Assembly (NCBI GenBank): GCA_008692225.1
Contig: VICG01000004.1
Span: 1,488,501 to 1,552,500 of the forward strand
Length of the DNA stretch: 64,000 bases
Source: Monilinia fructicola
Taxonomy: Eukaryota; Ascomycota; Leotiomycetes; Helotiales; Sclerotiniaceae
Reading direction: 5' to 3'
The first letter of the stretch is position 1. The number at the start of each line of letters is the position of its first letter. The notes beneath the pieces are model-generated. The model ran no database searches. It saw only the letters and a program-made list of their open reading frames with translations, and had not been told where the DNA came from. Positions 1 through 11,781 of this stretch are shown here, piece after piece. The translations under genes were made by a program, and so were the position numbers.

Positions 1-618
1 AAAGTCATTATGACTTGCTGAAGAAGTCAAATGTTAGGTTTGAGCAATAAATTGTCAATGATAAAATAAGAAGAAGAATTTGATCCACGCGATTCAAATT
101 TCTGATTCTAGTCTCACATGCCTTGTTAATTTTCTCAAGATAGAAGCAATTTTATCCTTGTCATGTCCTCCACAAAAAAAAAGCTCTCCAATAAATCCTA
201 GGAATCTTCATTAGTGCACTCTTCAATTCCTACCACCCTATATAGTTGGAATTTCCCTCCACATCTCAAAATGCGTTTTGAGTTTCTCTTTGGTTATATC
301 GTGAATTCTAGTTTGAGGTATTACTAATTCGGGATTGAAGCAAAAGTAACATACATATCTCATCCAGTATCACAGTATTATATTCAATCACACACATGTT
401 GTTATACAGAACCCCTTCATTCTCGTCTACATAATAAATTCTTGGATCTTCCACACCTTGTCATCTTCACATGCTTCTCGTACACCCACCAAGTACTTAG
501 CCAATAGCCTTTTCTTGTCTCAAACAGCCTCCGCAGTATCACATGGACCCATCATCTTTGGAATTGTTGCGATCCGCTGTGAAATGGTGACGAACAACCA
601 ATTTCAACCGTAGGAGAC
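1..618. other. non-coding left edge
   Basis: I see no supportable gene in this stretch. It is AT-rich with stops in all frames. It probably held the promoter and start region of the transcription-factor relic that follows, whose own start codon is no longer visible. Confidence 0.5.
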
Positions 619-3137
619 GTGGGAAGTTCTTCCGAAGCCCAGTTACCACCCAAACCATCACCGCCACAGACACAATCGCCTGGGACGAATCCGAAAAAGA
701 GGAAACCGTCGGATGGAAATGGAGAGTCGGCCAATCCCGAGAAGAAGAAGCGCTCGTCAATCGCATGTACCAATTGCCGAAGTCGAAAAGTACGGTGTGA
801 CGTGGAGCGTAGTGAGCGAGTCAACGAGGCTGGAGAAAGAGTATGTAACAAATTGCGGGATTGATGGAATACAATGTCTCGTTCCCGGAAGTAAGAGAAG
901 AAGGTTCGTCATAAAAAAGTGCTGAAGCTGTATCCTTTTTGACAGGGGCGTAAGCAGATCCAAACGAGGTAGCACCGATACCGCTCAGCCAGCTCCCCTC
1001 CAAGTCTATGCGGATGGAGCCGTCAATCCGCAACATATATCAAACGATGATATAAGACGATTATCTGGAGCGAGCACTGCAAATTCCCTCGAAGTTTGCC
1101 GCCGTATGCATCTCAGCATGTTCCTCATTCAATCTGTAAGCAGGAAGCGCTCTTGGAACGCGATTTCCATTTGCACGCAATGCAGTACTGACGGTGCCAG
1201 ATCAATCAGCTATTCATGCAAAGAAAGCAACGGATCGATGGGCAAAGACTTGCTCAACTTACAAATAGTGCTTCCATGACCGGTGACTGGTTCGCACGCG
1301 ATTGGCATCCTCTCCGCCTCCTTCGTTGAAACAACGCACTCCCGGCCTTTATCAATTCCTCTTCCTTCCAAATGACCTCTTCCGATATAGATTATCTCTG
1401 GGCGAAGAGTGCGTTGCGTATTCCTCGCTGTCTCTACGAAATGCTCTACTTCGAGCCTTCATCGAATACGTGATCCATACATGCCCCTCTTGGAACTGCA
1501 CAAAGTTTTGCAAATAATCAATGATGAAGGGGGATCTGGTTCCATGAGTCTCTTACTCTTCCAATCGATTATGTTTTCAGGACGGCGTTTGTGGACATCC
1601 AGATCCTGAGCGATGCTGGGTAACTCCACGAGGAAAGCGGCGAGGAAATCGTTTTTCCAGAGCGCCAGAGTACGTTACTAAACTGATGTGGGCCATCGTG
1701 GAGCGCTGCTGATTATGTCTAGGTGCTTTATGATCTTGATTACGAAACCGATATGTTGACTGTCGTGCAATCTCTCTCCTCATGACATATTGTACGAAAC
1801 GCCGAGGACTACAAAGATACCTGGCATTGGATGGGCGCGCGCGATAGATCACGCATACACGCTTGCATTGCACCGGACCGAAGGGCATGGATGTGGATCA
1901 TAGATGCGAAAAAGGGTTGGTGTCATGCTTTATGAGAGATCGACTCATCGCATTAGGCATGCGACGTCGACTAGGGTAAAGGATGAAGATTGCGACGTGC
2001 CATGTTGACCGAAGATGATTTCGAGATCAAAGCGCTTGATCCACGGCATACCATCATTTTCTTCGGAATGTTCGTTGATAAGAGACGTTGATGCCCAACG
2101 AGATTTGCTCTGATGTGCATCTCAAAGGCACAGTTGTTGTTTATGTATCAGTCAGGTCTTGGTGGCCCAATATTCTGTTCTCGCAAGACATCAGGGTGTC
2201 CAGCGAAGTTCCAAGCACACTCTAGTATCATGCTATTCCTAAGAAATCGGAGTCATCGGACGAGGTGAAACGATGTGATTTAGCACTCGATCACTGGAAA
2301 AAAATCTTCCCCGAGCATGCGTCTACTCGAATGAATTGAAGGTAGGAAATAGTGGCGTCCTTTATTCGTAGCATGCTCGTTATTACATATGATCTACTTT
2401 ACTACGACTTCTGCCTTGCACCGCCCACGAGTCCTACCTGTCGGTCCAAATCACCAACAACCAGAAACGCTGTTCGAACTTTCACGCGACGTGGTGACCA
2501 AAGCGGCACAAGGGACGACAAAAATAATTGACGATTTGCATCGTCTTGATCTGGAGAGATACCTCCCTACCACAGGCGTCACAGCTCTGCTTCCGGCTAT
2601 CATCATTTCACTTGTTGTTGGTCAGGTCTCCCTATCAGAGCGAGCGACAGCCTGCTATAGACGGATTCTGCCTTTGCATGACTGTTCTAGAGGTCTGAAG
2701 GACAACTACGCCTCAGCGGATTACGCCACTCAATTCTTGGAGGCCGCTGTCCGGAAAGCAGGTATGGAAGATGTCATAGGCCGTGCCAGGGCAACGGCCA
2801 GACGCGAGGATGCTAAACGTAAAGCGATTTAGCACGTGCAGAGCTTGAACGTATGCAACGTTCTATGGCTGAGAGGATTACACCACCGGCCGATACGCAT
2901 TTGAATGGATTTGAGCCTCTGGGGACGCTGGTTGATAACTCGACGGCAGTCTACAACGGGCTTTTGGGCAGATTCGCCTCCTGATAGCGATGCGCTCCTC
3001 GGTGGAGCAGGGCCCGCACTACCCCAGACCCAAACGATATGTTTGAGTTTTTGAACATGAACTACAATGAGGGTGGTGAATCCGCGGGATATTACGACAT
3101 GAATCTTTTTACCAAGGAGATCCCTGGATTTTGGTAG
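619..3137 (+). pseudogene. Zn2Cys6 transcription factor relic, cutinase transcription factor 1-like
   Basis: This is a decayed fungal Zn2Cys6 activator resembling the cutinase transcription factor 1 (CTF1) family, which controls cutinase and fatty-acid genes in the nucleus. A Pro/Ser-rich basic N-terminus leads into the zinc cluster: CTNC then RKVRC near 767-800, and a second half near 838-885. An extra base near 845-850 throws the frame, so the last three cysteines are read only in the next frame. The fungal-specific middle domain is recognisable at about 1575-2060 (DYETD, a SCFMRDRLIALGMRR-like motif and a DVP-MLTEDDFEI-like motif) and again needs several frame changes, one at the missing A near 2009. 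The longest intact block is 2389-2832, with RYLPTTGVTALLPAI and DNYASADYATQFLEAA, typical of the C-terminal half. The end can be followed to FTKEIPGFW and a stop at 3135-3137. No in-frame ATG is present; 619 is only where the readable frame begins. The family call is from recognised motifs, and non-function is near certain. Confidence 0.75.
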
Positions 3138-5650
3138 CAGGATGCCCAGTCCTCAACCAGGAGATATGTTATTCTCCCAAGAATACATGACGTGAGTGAG
3201 GGTGTAAGCTTATTTTTCGAGAATTTTCAAGTTGCGGTCTCCTTTGCTTGGGCCTTTGCATTTTGGGACGTGGAGCGCGGCGTTTCTCAACCGGGCTTCG
3301 GTTTACGGTGTCTGAGCAGAAAATGACCGGATGGGATAGCTTTTGATATACCACTGTATGGGTAATGGCGGCGTTGATTTACGCGGGTTGACGATTCTAT
3401 TGGCGTTTTGGTTTCGGAGCTCTCAGACGCTACCGATTGATGCCAGCCTGGTCATGTAAACACAGTTAGACGTGGACGTTGACGGGATGCTGAATTTCAT
3501 GATAGCGCTCCAACTTCTTGGGGCTTGGTTTTGGGAGCCAGGGAGGGGTTTCTTTTGGACACCGTGATGTGGTTTGGTTTGGCTTGGTGGGCGCTGGATC
3601 AGTGGTTTCATCGTTTTTGTTCATCCTCCTCATGCCAGATGACGCGGGGTCATTTGTTATAGTTTGGGCTCGGGCTAGGGTTCGGAATAGATTATGATGG
3701 CGCAGGAACGACGTTGAATAGCTAGAAATTACGGATGGAACCTGGCGTACTCTTTTGTTATATATAGACTTTGGGTGGCTGACGCGACTTGAGATGCGGC
3801 GAATTAATCGATTAGATATTACCTAGTATCTTGAATACTTTGTTGGATTTTGGTGATTTGGCTGTACGTCGGCCCGAAATGGCTGGTGTGAGTTACGTGA
3901 AGAGATAGATGATGAGTCCGCTGGTCTGAATGGCAAGTTTGTGAAATCGCGAGTGTGTGAAAGAGAAGAGAAGAGAGAGAGAAAGATGAGATGTTGCGGG
4001 TAGGATAAGATAGATGGATATATATATGTATAGATATGTATATACCCCAGATGGCTCCACTCTCGGTACGGACCCGCTAGGCACGCTCAGCTCCAGGGCT
4101 ATCTGAGGTCGGCCACGCTCGGAGGGTTGTTGTGGTGACCTCGGGAGGGGAAAAGGGGGAGAAAGCCGAGGGAGGAGGATGGAGTACCGCAGCGTGTCCT
4201 TCCTGCGTTTTTGGAATGATGTTGTTTTTCTTAAAAAATTTCTGAGTTTCCGGCTTCTGACTTGTGTGAGATTTCTTTGAATTCTTGTTTTTGACTTTTT
4301 TTTGTTCTCTTTTTTGGGGAGGAGAAAAAAGGTGGCGAAGTGGTATTCCGATTGTGATAAATTTGTTAGATGGGTGATCATAATATCTCATCATTCATTA
4401 CATGCTCAATGGGATTATCATTACAAGTGTGGATGTTTGTTGGATCATTTGGTGAAATTCTTGACTCGTGGTTTTGTCGGAATGAGCTATCGAGTCATGT
4501 AAAATTCCACCACGTGTGTTTGAATTACATGATAACTTTCTTCTTTCGGGCTTGTGATGGAAGCATTTCGACCAATCTCAATGCCATTGGAAGAGGGAAT
4601 TGGTGAGCACAGGAGCGCATAAGGATTTCATCTGTCGCCGAATAGAAGGGTTTCGACTTGAATGTTGGTGTGTCCCTTGACTGTCAATATGAGTGAAATC
4701 TGGAAGAGTGATGCGGTCTTCTCAGGCGATGAAGGGAAATTTTTTGGTAGAAAAGTTACTAATGAAAGGGATGGGGTATTGAGTTTTCTGCTCAACACCT
4801 AAGACCTAGTTACAACTAAGAGACGCGGTGCAGAAGAGGGTATGTCTTTCTTCATGTGAGTTTTCTGAAATGCTTGGATTTTGGAAAGGGGGAAAATCTG
4901 CGATGGTCGACCTCTTCAATAGGTCGATCATCAGGTTGCGAGAGGATCAATGGGATCGAATGCACTGAGAGTGAGAAGATGATACAGTTGATCAATAGAA
5001 GAATCGAGGGAGAGGAACATTCATGTGGCAGAGGAGAAAGGAGAAAACCGACAAGCACTGCGGGACCGTTGCGCTTTGAGCCACACGGAAAACTGAAGGC
5101 CAGCAACCAGAGTTTTCAAGTGGGATTTATGATACATAGAAACGATCGGGTACATATGGAATGATTCAAATTCCAGGAGACAGCTGGATCACAAAGGTTT
5201 CAGTATAGAGATTCTCTCTCAAAGGCTTTCTTTACTCTTCACCCGTCTTTCTGGTCTTTCATCACAACTCGAGCTACCCTTTGCGTCCCAACGTTTACAC
5301 CCTGCGCTCACATTTCACTGTCTGCTAAACACCTCTTCTCTATAATTCAGGCACAGGTTGTGTCTGTTTCAACCATTGAAGGGTGCTCCCTCCGCTTGTA
5401 AACCAAAATCCATATACCGAGGCTTGCAACTTGCAAAACTACATTTAATATGGAGAGTTTGAAATTCACACCCTGCTCGCATGACTCATTAGCCAACTAT
5501 TCTGGAAAACCAGGATAAGATCAGACTCACACTTCTGTTGCAAACGTTTTGGAAATTGACCACATCTTGGAACGTGGGCTGGATTCTCTTCTGCTAGTGG
5601 ACTGCAGGCCCATCCCCAGAGATCCTTTCCGTTCTTAGCCACTCGATAGG
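3138..5650. other. intergenic, no gene seen
   Basis: The open frames here are short and show no family motif. The stretch contains a GA-rich tract near 3960-3990 and a TA/GATA-type low-complexity patch near 4010-4045. The T/A-rich run at 4285-4335 produces spurious Lys-rich frames. I see nothing functional. Confidence 0.45.
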
Positions 5651-6309
5651 TTATTGCCACGCGATCCATACAATAACATGAATGCTTTCAATCACGATAC
5701 CGACCTTTGTGGTTATACTGCCGATGTAGTTTGTTCTGTTGATGGATACAGCAGAGGCAATAAGCGAAACCAGACCAAGATCAGCTGTGATCACACCCGT
5801 GAAGAAAAGAAGGACGCTGGCCAGGTCTGTGTCTGAAGAGCCCAGGGACCGCGAGGTGCTGGTGAACCGGGTGGATTCCGGATATCTTCGTGGGTGTCGA
5901 GGAATTTCAGGAGCGTCTTTCCTTCTTCTGAGATTATGGCCATGGTGACGGTGGTTATGAGAGCTCGGGAGATGAATCGAAAAAAGGCGGATGTGATGTT
6001 TAAGTTTCTGCGGGACAACCATGTTAATTCGCGCGCCCAGATTTCAGAATGGGATTTTCTTACTTGATCTTGCTTGATTATATCCTCGCGAAGGAGGTTT
6101 GTAAGCTGCATACCCGTTAGAGGAGTAGAAGAGTTTTCTGATGGTGTATAAGATTCTTCATTTGATCGACTGTCATATCCGTTTGCATAAAGTAAATTGG
6201 AGTCATCAGGAGTTGAATCCAGTCTTGTCAAAGGATATGACTCGCTGTATCGTGAGGTTACAGGTGTCAAAGGTGTCCCAGGTGACAATTGAGGTTTGCG
6301 AGACGGCAT
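5651..6309 (-). pseudogene. small hypothetical membrane protein, one frameshift
   Basis: The frame opens at an ATG at 6307-6309 (MPSRKPQLSPGTPLTP). It runs through a Ser/Thr/Pro-rich N-terminus and a central segment (EIWARELTWLSRRNLNI, then FFRFISRALITTVTMAIISEE). Near 5865-5885 the sensible reading jumps by one base into the neighbouring frame, which continues with a clearly hydrophobic tail (ASVLLFFTGVITADLGL) and stops at 5651. The two halves together would give about 219 residues with one or two membrane-spanning segments. The jump fits loss of one base; the 38-bp gap is too short for a normal intron. It could be a recent pseudogene, a sequence error, or (less likely) an unusual splice. 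I do not recognise the family. Confidence 0.45.
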
Positions 6310-8374
6310 TATAAAGTTGACTTTATCATTTTTGATATGTTTTGAATATTGTTCTTTTGATTCGTCCTTGGCTTGAATGAATGTTGTTCTTTTCGATTTG
6401 TCCTTGGCTTGAATTTAGAAGGGATGAAGATGCATACCAATTTCCGACAATATTCACTAGATGCCGCGAGGCGTGCGCATCTTTTATACAACCATCCGAC
6501 ATTGCTCTCGCCACATGCGGTCAATCAAGTGTTTCCAGTTCTTTGGTATTTACTTCTCTTCAAGCTTGGATAGAACTGGAAGACCTTGGGAAGCTGGAGC
6601 CTTGAAAACCTGCGAAAAAAGAATAGTACATTTCACCTGGCCATCTCGCTATCTTCTACGAAAATTAGATGGAAGGAGGACGATCCTTAGCAATGAAAAA
6701 AGTCCAGAACTTTCTCTACATAAAGAAGTTTCAACCGCACAAGAAAAGTGACTGAGAACAAGAAATTCAATTAAATCATATAGTTGCTCTCCTCCAAATG
6801 GAACTATTTATGAACAAGCAACCTATGCATTTGCCAATTTGGGGAATGAAGTTCGTATTGGGGCCAGAAGGTAGCGCACCCTCGTACATTACATTATTGA
6901 GGCTCATGAGCTTTGGAGAAGAGATGAAAGTAGTAAAGAACTTACAATGTGGCCGAATACTTAATAATTGATCTGTATTCAGGGAGTGAGTATAAGATTA
7001 TTCCTTTTGTTGATTGCACAGCCTCAAATCCTGTCCACGGGCAGCTGCAGGTTCGCCAGCAATTGAGAGCGAGCCCATACTCGTCTTAATATTTTTACCA
7101 TTTCAAGTATAATTGGTCTCCAAATGTCAATGATGGCGTTGTACCGATGGAGTGTGCTAATGGGGAGCTCTTGCACAAGCATCCTATCGGCTTTAATTTG
7201 GACGGAGAAGGCTCTATAGAATATGCGAGCAATACTTGTCAATATCTCCACGGTTTGAGGCTCTCCAGAAGTGATATTGACAAATTGTCAATCAATAATC
7301 ACCCAAGTGATCTTCTACGCTCATATTGGCACGTAGTGAATCTCGGCTTCCTCGCAAGCGAAATTCTAGATTCCATGAATTACGTGACTCGAGGTCGCTC
7401 TTTGGAGGTTGAAATTAGGTTTGCTTGCTAGTTCCCCACTGTCGCTTAGCATTAACGTGAGCGCCGCTAGCGGTCGACCAAGCATCTTCCTAGGTCGGAC
7501 TGTACATGGTCATTTTTTGATGAACCATATTGGATATCACGAACTGATGCTCTTACCAAACGTATTTCTTGGTTAAAGTGGCATAAATGGGACATCTAAA
7601 AAGGTTTCATTCATTATTAGAAGTATCTAGTCGTTGCAATACATCCAAGAGTTTGCGCTTACCTAGGAAGTAGCGAGGGGTACATAGAGAAGCTTAACTT
7701 GATTGGGAAGGGACTTTTCTACGTTAAGAGATAGTTAGGTGAAATCGCAATCGTCAAATCATCAGTTGCGTTTCTTGTGCTCACTCGAAACCTAGAAAAC
7801 GGGGTCAAGAATAGAATGGCCTAGATCGTAAGATCTTAATTACTAAAACTCGCTTCCATTTCTATATTTCTGCCAAAATAAGGTTTAAGAGAATCTAGTC
7901 AAAGATCTTTGCTGGAATCTTCCCTATTTTTCTCGTACATGCAGCCGCAGGAGGATACCCGGTTTCATTACATCTCTAAATGCCTCTATTGCAATGAATC
8001 GGTGGACGTTTTGACGTTTGAGTCAGGAATCTAAGCTGACTGTAACAGGCCTCTACGGACTTGATGAACTATAATAACTTGAGCCATCACGACTCACAAT
8101 GGCCAGGGCATTCTTTCCTGTTTACAATCATTAACGTATCAGACAGGAAGAACCTCGCACAATCTTGAGAGCCATGTCAATCCTGTAAACACTCTACCCA
8201 AAACTTGAAACTTCGAAAAAGGAAAAGGAAAAGAAACGGTAGATAGTCCAGGCCCAAGCAGCACGAGCCAAAACCAAGAATCAACCCATAAGTATGTCAA
8301 CAGTTGCATTGTTGTGCGCTGACTCCAAAGTTAACACTATCTAGGATCATTTGATATCCTAAAGATATATTAAG
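6310..8374. other. intergenic with 35-bp direct repeat
   Basis: There is no supportable gene here. A direct duplication of about 35 bp lies at 6349-6417, two imperfect copies beginning TTGTTCTTTT and sharing GTCCTTGGCTTGAAT. An open frame at 7147-7431 (94 codons) shows no recognisable motif. The rest is AT-rich with many stops. Confidence 0.4.
6349..6417. repeat. 35-bp tandem direct repeat
   Basis: There are two adjacent copies with period 35, starting at 6349 and 6384. They share the core GTCCTTGGCTTGAAT and differ by a few substitutions. They lie just upstream of the small membrane-protein gene that is read leftwards from 6309, so they are in its promoter region. Confidence 0.7.
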
Positions 8375-9958
8375 ATGAGCTTATCAATCACCCCCCCTAG
8401 AGATTTTCCAAACGAGATCTGGTTGCAGATATTCTGTGATCTACAGGTCAAAGACGCCAAGAACTTGAGATTGTGCTCCCGAAAACATTCGGAGATCGGT
8501 TTCCGGACGCTTTTTCGGGTTTTTGTGTTTCGTACCCATGATTTTGATTTGTATAAGCTGGGGCTGGGTTCTTCTTAAATTCCCAAGAGTGTTTTCAAGA
8601 GTGCATAAGGTTATATTTGAGATGGGATTTGTGGATCTTAGCAGTATATTTCAGTCTTGTGAACACAAAGTTGGACGAAGGACATCACACCGATGAAGAG
8701 ATCCATTCGGTCAGGAATATTGCGATCGAGTATTTGGCTGCAAGTTTAACCCAAATTCTGTCTTCTTACCCCTGTCTATTTTATATGTATATTGTTATTC
8801 TCGGTGTCCTTCAAGTCATCATCCATGAGAATTGAATGCTGACCAACTACTTATGCATTCAGTGGGCCAAAGCATGGCATCAGGGTTCCCAACAATTCAA
8901 CGTTTTTAAGCATAACCAAAGCATTTCAAATTCTGAACAATACCAAGTGCATCATTATTTCGCACCGGCCTCCTCGATTTCACTCGGAGGAATTGGTAGC
9001 GGCATGGATCGAAGGCTTTCCTACCAATTTTCGCAGAGCTGAACTCATAATAGCTGAATTTAAAGCCATAATACAAGCCGCACATGATTCAAACATCAAA
9101 ATTCGACATCTATCCCATGACTTGATGCCTGCCGAATTCTTCACCCAAAAACCTAGTGTGGTTGCAAAAGTTTTAAAACTTTTCCGCGATCTTGAGAGTT
9201 TGAAAATGACCTTCTATCCAGCTACCCAATCACTTCGCCCATACCCAGTTTGGGAATTATGGGCGGGAATTTTCAAAGCGCTACAATTAGCGCCAAATTT
9301 GAAGACTTTACATCTAGGATTCGAGAACAGAAAGTATCGCGAGGCATATCTTCCTCTCAGAAAACTTGTTGGAACTTTCACATGGCCATCACTGTATCGC
9401 TTACGACTCGACGGATTGACTTTGTGTGAGCCAGACCTGACTGCATTTCTTCTCAGGCATGCTTTCTTCTCTGAGAAGTTTGACGTTTAGTAACATCGTT
9501 CTTGTCGAAGGATCATTCAAGGATTTATTTCATTCCCTAAGAAAAGGTTTAAGCCTGGAGAGTTTTCATGTCAATGGATACATACTATGCCGAGATAACA
9601 TTACGGAACGATGGTTGTGTGTAACTCATCATCGTATGCTTTATTTCAAATATCACTAACTGCAACCGTTAGTTTTTGGCCTTCGAAGGAAGAAACTGCG
9701 GATTTCAATGGATATGACAGGGATAAATGATTTCCATGACATGCGATTTCTTAGATTTGAAGGCTGATTACGAAAAGAAAAATTTTTCTATCTGGATTCA
9801 ATATAAACCAGGGCAGTTTAGGCGATGGTTTGCAAGATGAGCTCGAGGCTTTTGTTCTCGACAAAGACCAGCTCAAAAAGCTGGCCCATCGACACCCCTC
9901 CTACGACGGCTCTGTATTCTCGTCAGGCAACAGACACCGCATGGGACCTTCATTTTAG
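8375..9958 (+). pseudogene. F-box protein relic
   Basis: The N-terminus reads as a fungal F-box, beginning at an ATG at 8375: PRDFPNEIWLQIFCDLQVKDAKNLRLCSR is the PxEIxxxIxxxL...LRLxxR pattern that binds Skp1 in SCF ubiquitin ligases. The frame stops at 8576-8578, but the sense continues in another frame (FPRVFSRVHKVIFEMGF). The longest body is 8993-9490 (RHLSHDLMPAEFF, LRLDGLTLCEPDL), typical of LRR-like F-box substrate-recognition regions. A frameshift near 9460 moves the reading to SSLRSLTFSNIVLVEGSF, then a damaged stretch leads to a last block ending SGNRHRMGPSF at 9958. At least three lesions are needed, so this is a decayed gene rather than an intron-rich one. The substrate is unknown. 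Confidence 0.7.
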
Positions 9959-11781
9959 CGGCGAGCTGTTATTGGCTCCAGTAGCTCATGATTTGATAGC
10001 CTGGGAGCTCTGTAATTTGCCCGAGGCCGTTTTTTATTGGGAGCGTTCGACTGAAAAAAAATTGATTGAATCCAAACATGAGCAATTTTGGAAGGTGGCT
10101 ATTTGGATAGCAAACGAGAACTCACTAGGCTTGAAATTTTCTTTTTGGGAAGGCAGACTCCTTGGCTACACACGTTAGACATCTGGATTGTAGCGAATAG
10201 GATAGCAGAATAGTATACAATATACTTATTTTCCTCCTTCTAGGAGCAAATGGCTCTTACGCTAAACTCTGAGCCCCAATGAAAGTGGCCAAGACAGCCA
10301 ACCTATCATCAACGTCTTCTTAGGTCTTTTTGTTGGACTATAGACAGCATAACTTCATTCTGCTTCGCAACATTTCGCCCATGTAAGATCTTACTTTAAA
10401 CCCCTGATTTCCGGACATCAGTTGTTCTTTGCCATTGAGCCCTTTCTTCCTACCCTTGTAAACTTTAAAAGGTTCCCGCTAGTATGCAATCTCATCACTG
10501 GTATGCAGGCATGGCTCTCGAAGAAAATATTGCCTGCAACACCTGACTTGGTAGACATGCAATACATGTTCCGCGCTCAAGTAAATGATCCGATACATTC
10601 CCCACGTAAAACTTTCCGCGGGCACCTCCTAGGACTATCCATCACGAACTGATCAGTCATTCGACACGTACAGCAAGAGCCGTCACCAAACCCTCTCACT
10701 TGTAGAAGGAACTACCTGAGGCTTGGCCAAAGCTGGATGAGGCAATCAATTTTCGAGGACTTCGAGAAAGTGGCCTTGCTTTGTCATTCTTCGCCAATAC
10801 GGAGAGAACTGTTTCGAGTAGTCTAGCACGTAATTGTTTTTATAGGAAGGGAAGTTCTTGCTTGTGGCGTCTTTGTTGCAGCACGCTCTGTGCACTACTC
10901 AGAGGAGATATCCAAATCTCCTGGATCATTCAATGCAGACTGATTGCTAAGAGATGATAAGGTTAGTGGAGCACTCGAAAAGTGGCTTGTGGCTTGTGAC
11001 TTTCTTGATGGAACCATGTATGAGCTTGGGTTAGAGTTGATAAGTGATGAACTTTTTAATCCGACCGTTTAAGCCTCGGATTCAGTATTAAATTCAAGGA
11101 TAGTCCTGCTGATAGGGTTAGCAAGCTGTACATTATACTCGCCGTGCTGTTTAGTGAATTTGATACGGAGAACGATATTAATGGAAGCGAAGTATGCATT
11201 TCAAGAATCTGACTTGTAAGGGTTTAACTAACAGGTGTTCATAGATTAGCCGACCTTGATTCACGGGATTTTTTTCCCCTCCCCTTTTTTTGGCGACAAC
11301 TTACGAGTGCTCTGCAGGCTCTTTGAAGTGTAGATAATCGAGGTAATCATTCCCGTTCTGTTCATATATTCATTACTGCCATAATTATGTACTTCGGTAT
11401 TGTACCAGCAGCGGTGTCACATGATTATTGCCAAGCCATTATCCGTGTGAGGTTACTATCACCTTGACAAAACGTCTTAATTCCCCGTCATGCTTCGGGT
11501 ATATGAATATGCAGTGGGCCGCATCGCACTAACGTGGCACGACATGAAGCATATGCAGGAGACCACGTTCTAGTCATCATAACCGGCAACCTAGTTCCCT
11601 TTCATGTCATGCTCCGTAGAACATAATTGTATTCCATACTTTACCAAATGCGTCGGATCATTATTGGAGAGTGCGACAACATCACACATCCCCTCCATTA
11701 CGGTTGTTCTCCTCCCTCCATCTCCCCACAATCCTCTCGTCCTCATCGATTCTCAACTTTCCGCCTTCTCCAATGCCCATA
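9959..11781. other. intergenic, no gene seen
   Basis: I found no coherent coding sequence or family motif in this 1.8-kb stretch. Short frames such as 10422-10652 have no supporting features. It lies between two pseudogenes and is likely also decayed sequence. Confidence 0.4.

Noticed and set aside
3893..4394. Two long minus-strand frames, 162 and 105 codons
   Set aside because: They are driven by low-complexity A/T- and GA-rich sequence, with Lys and Ser runs, and no motif.
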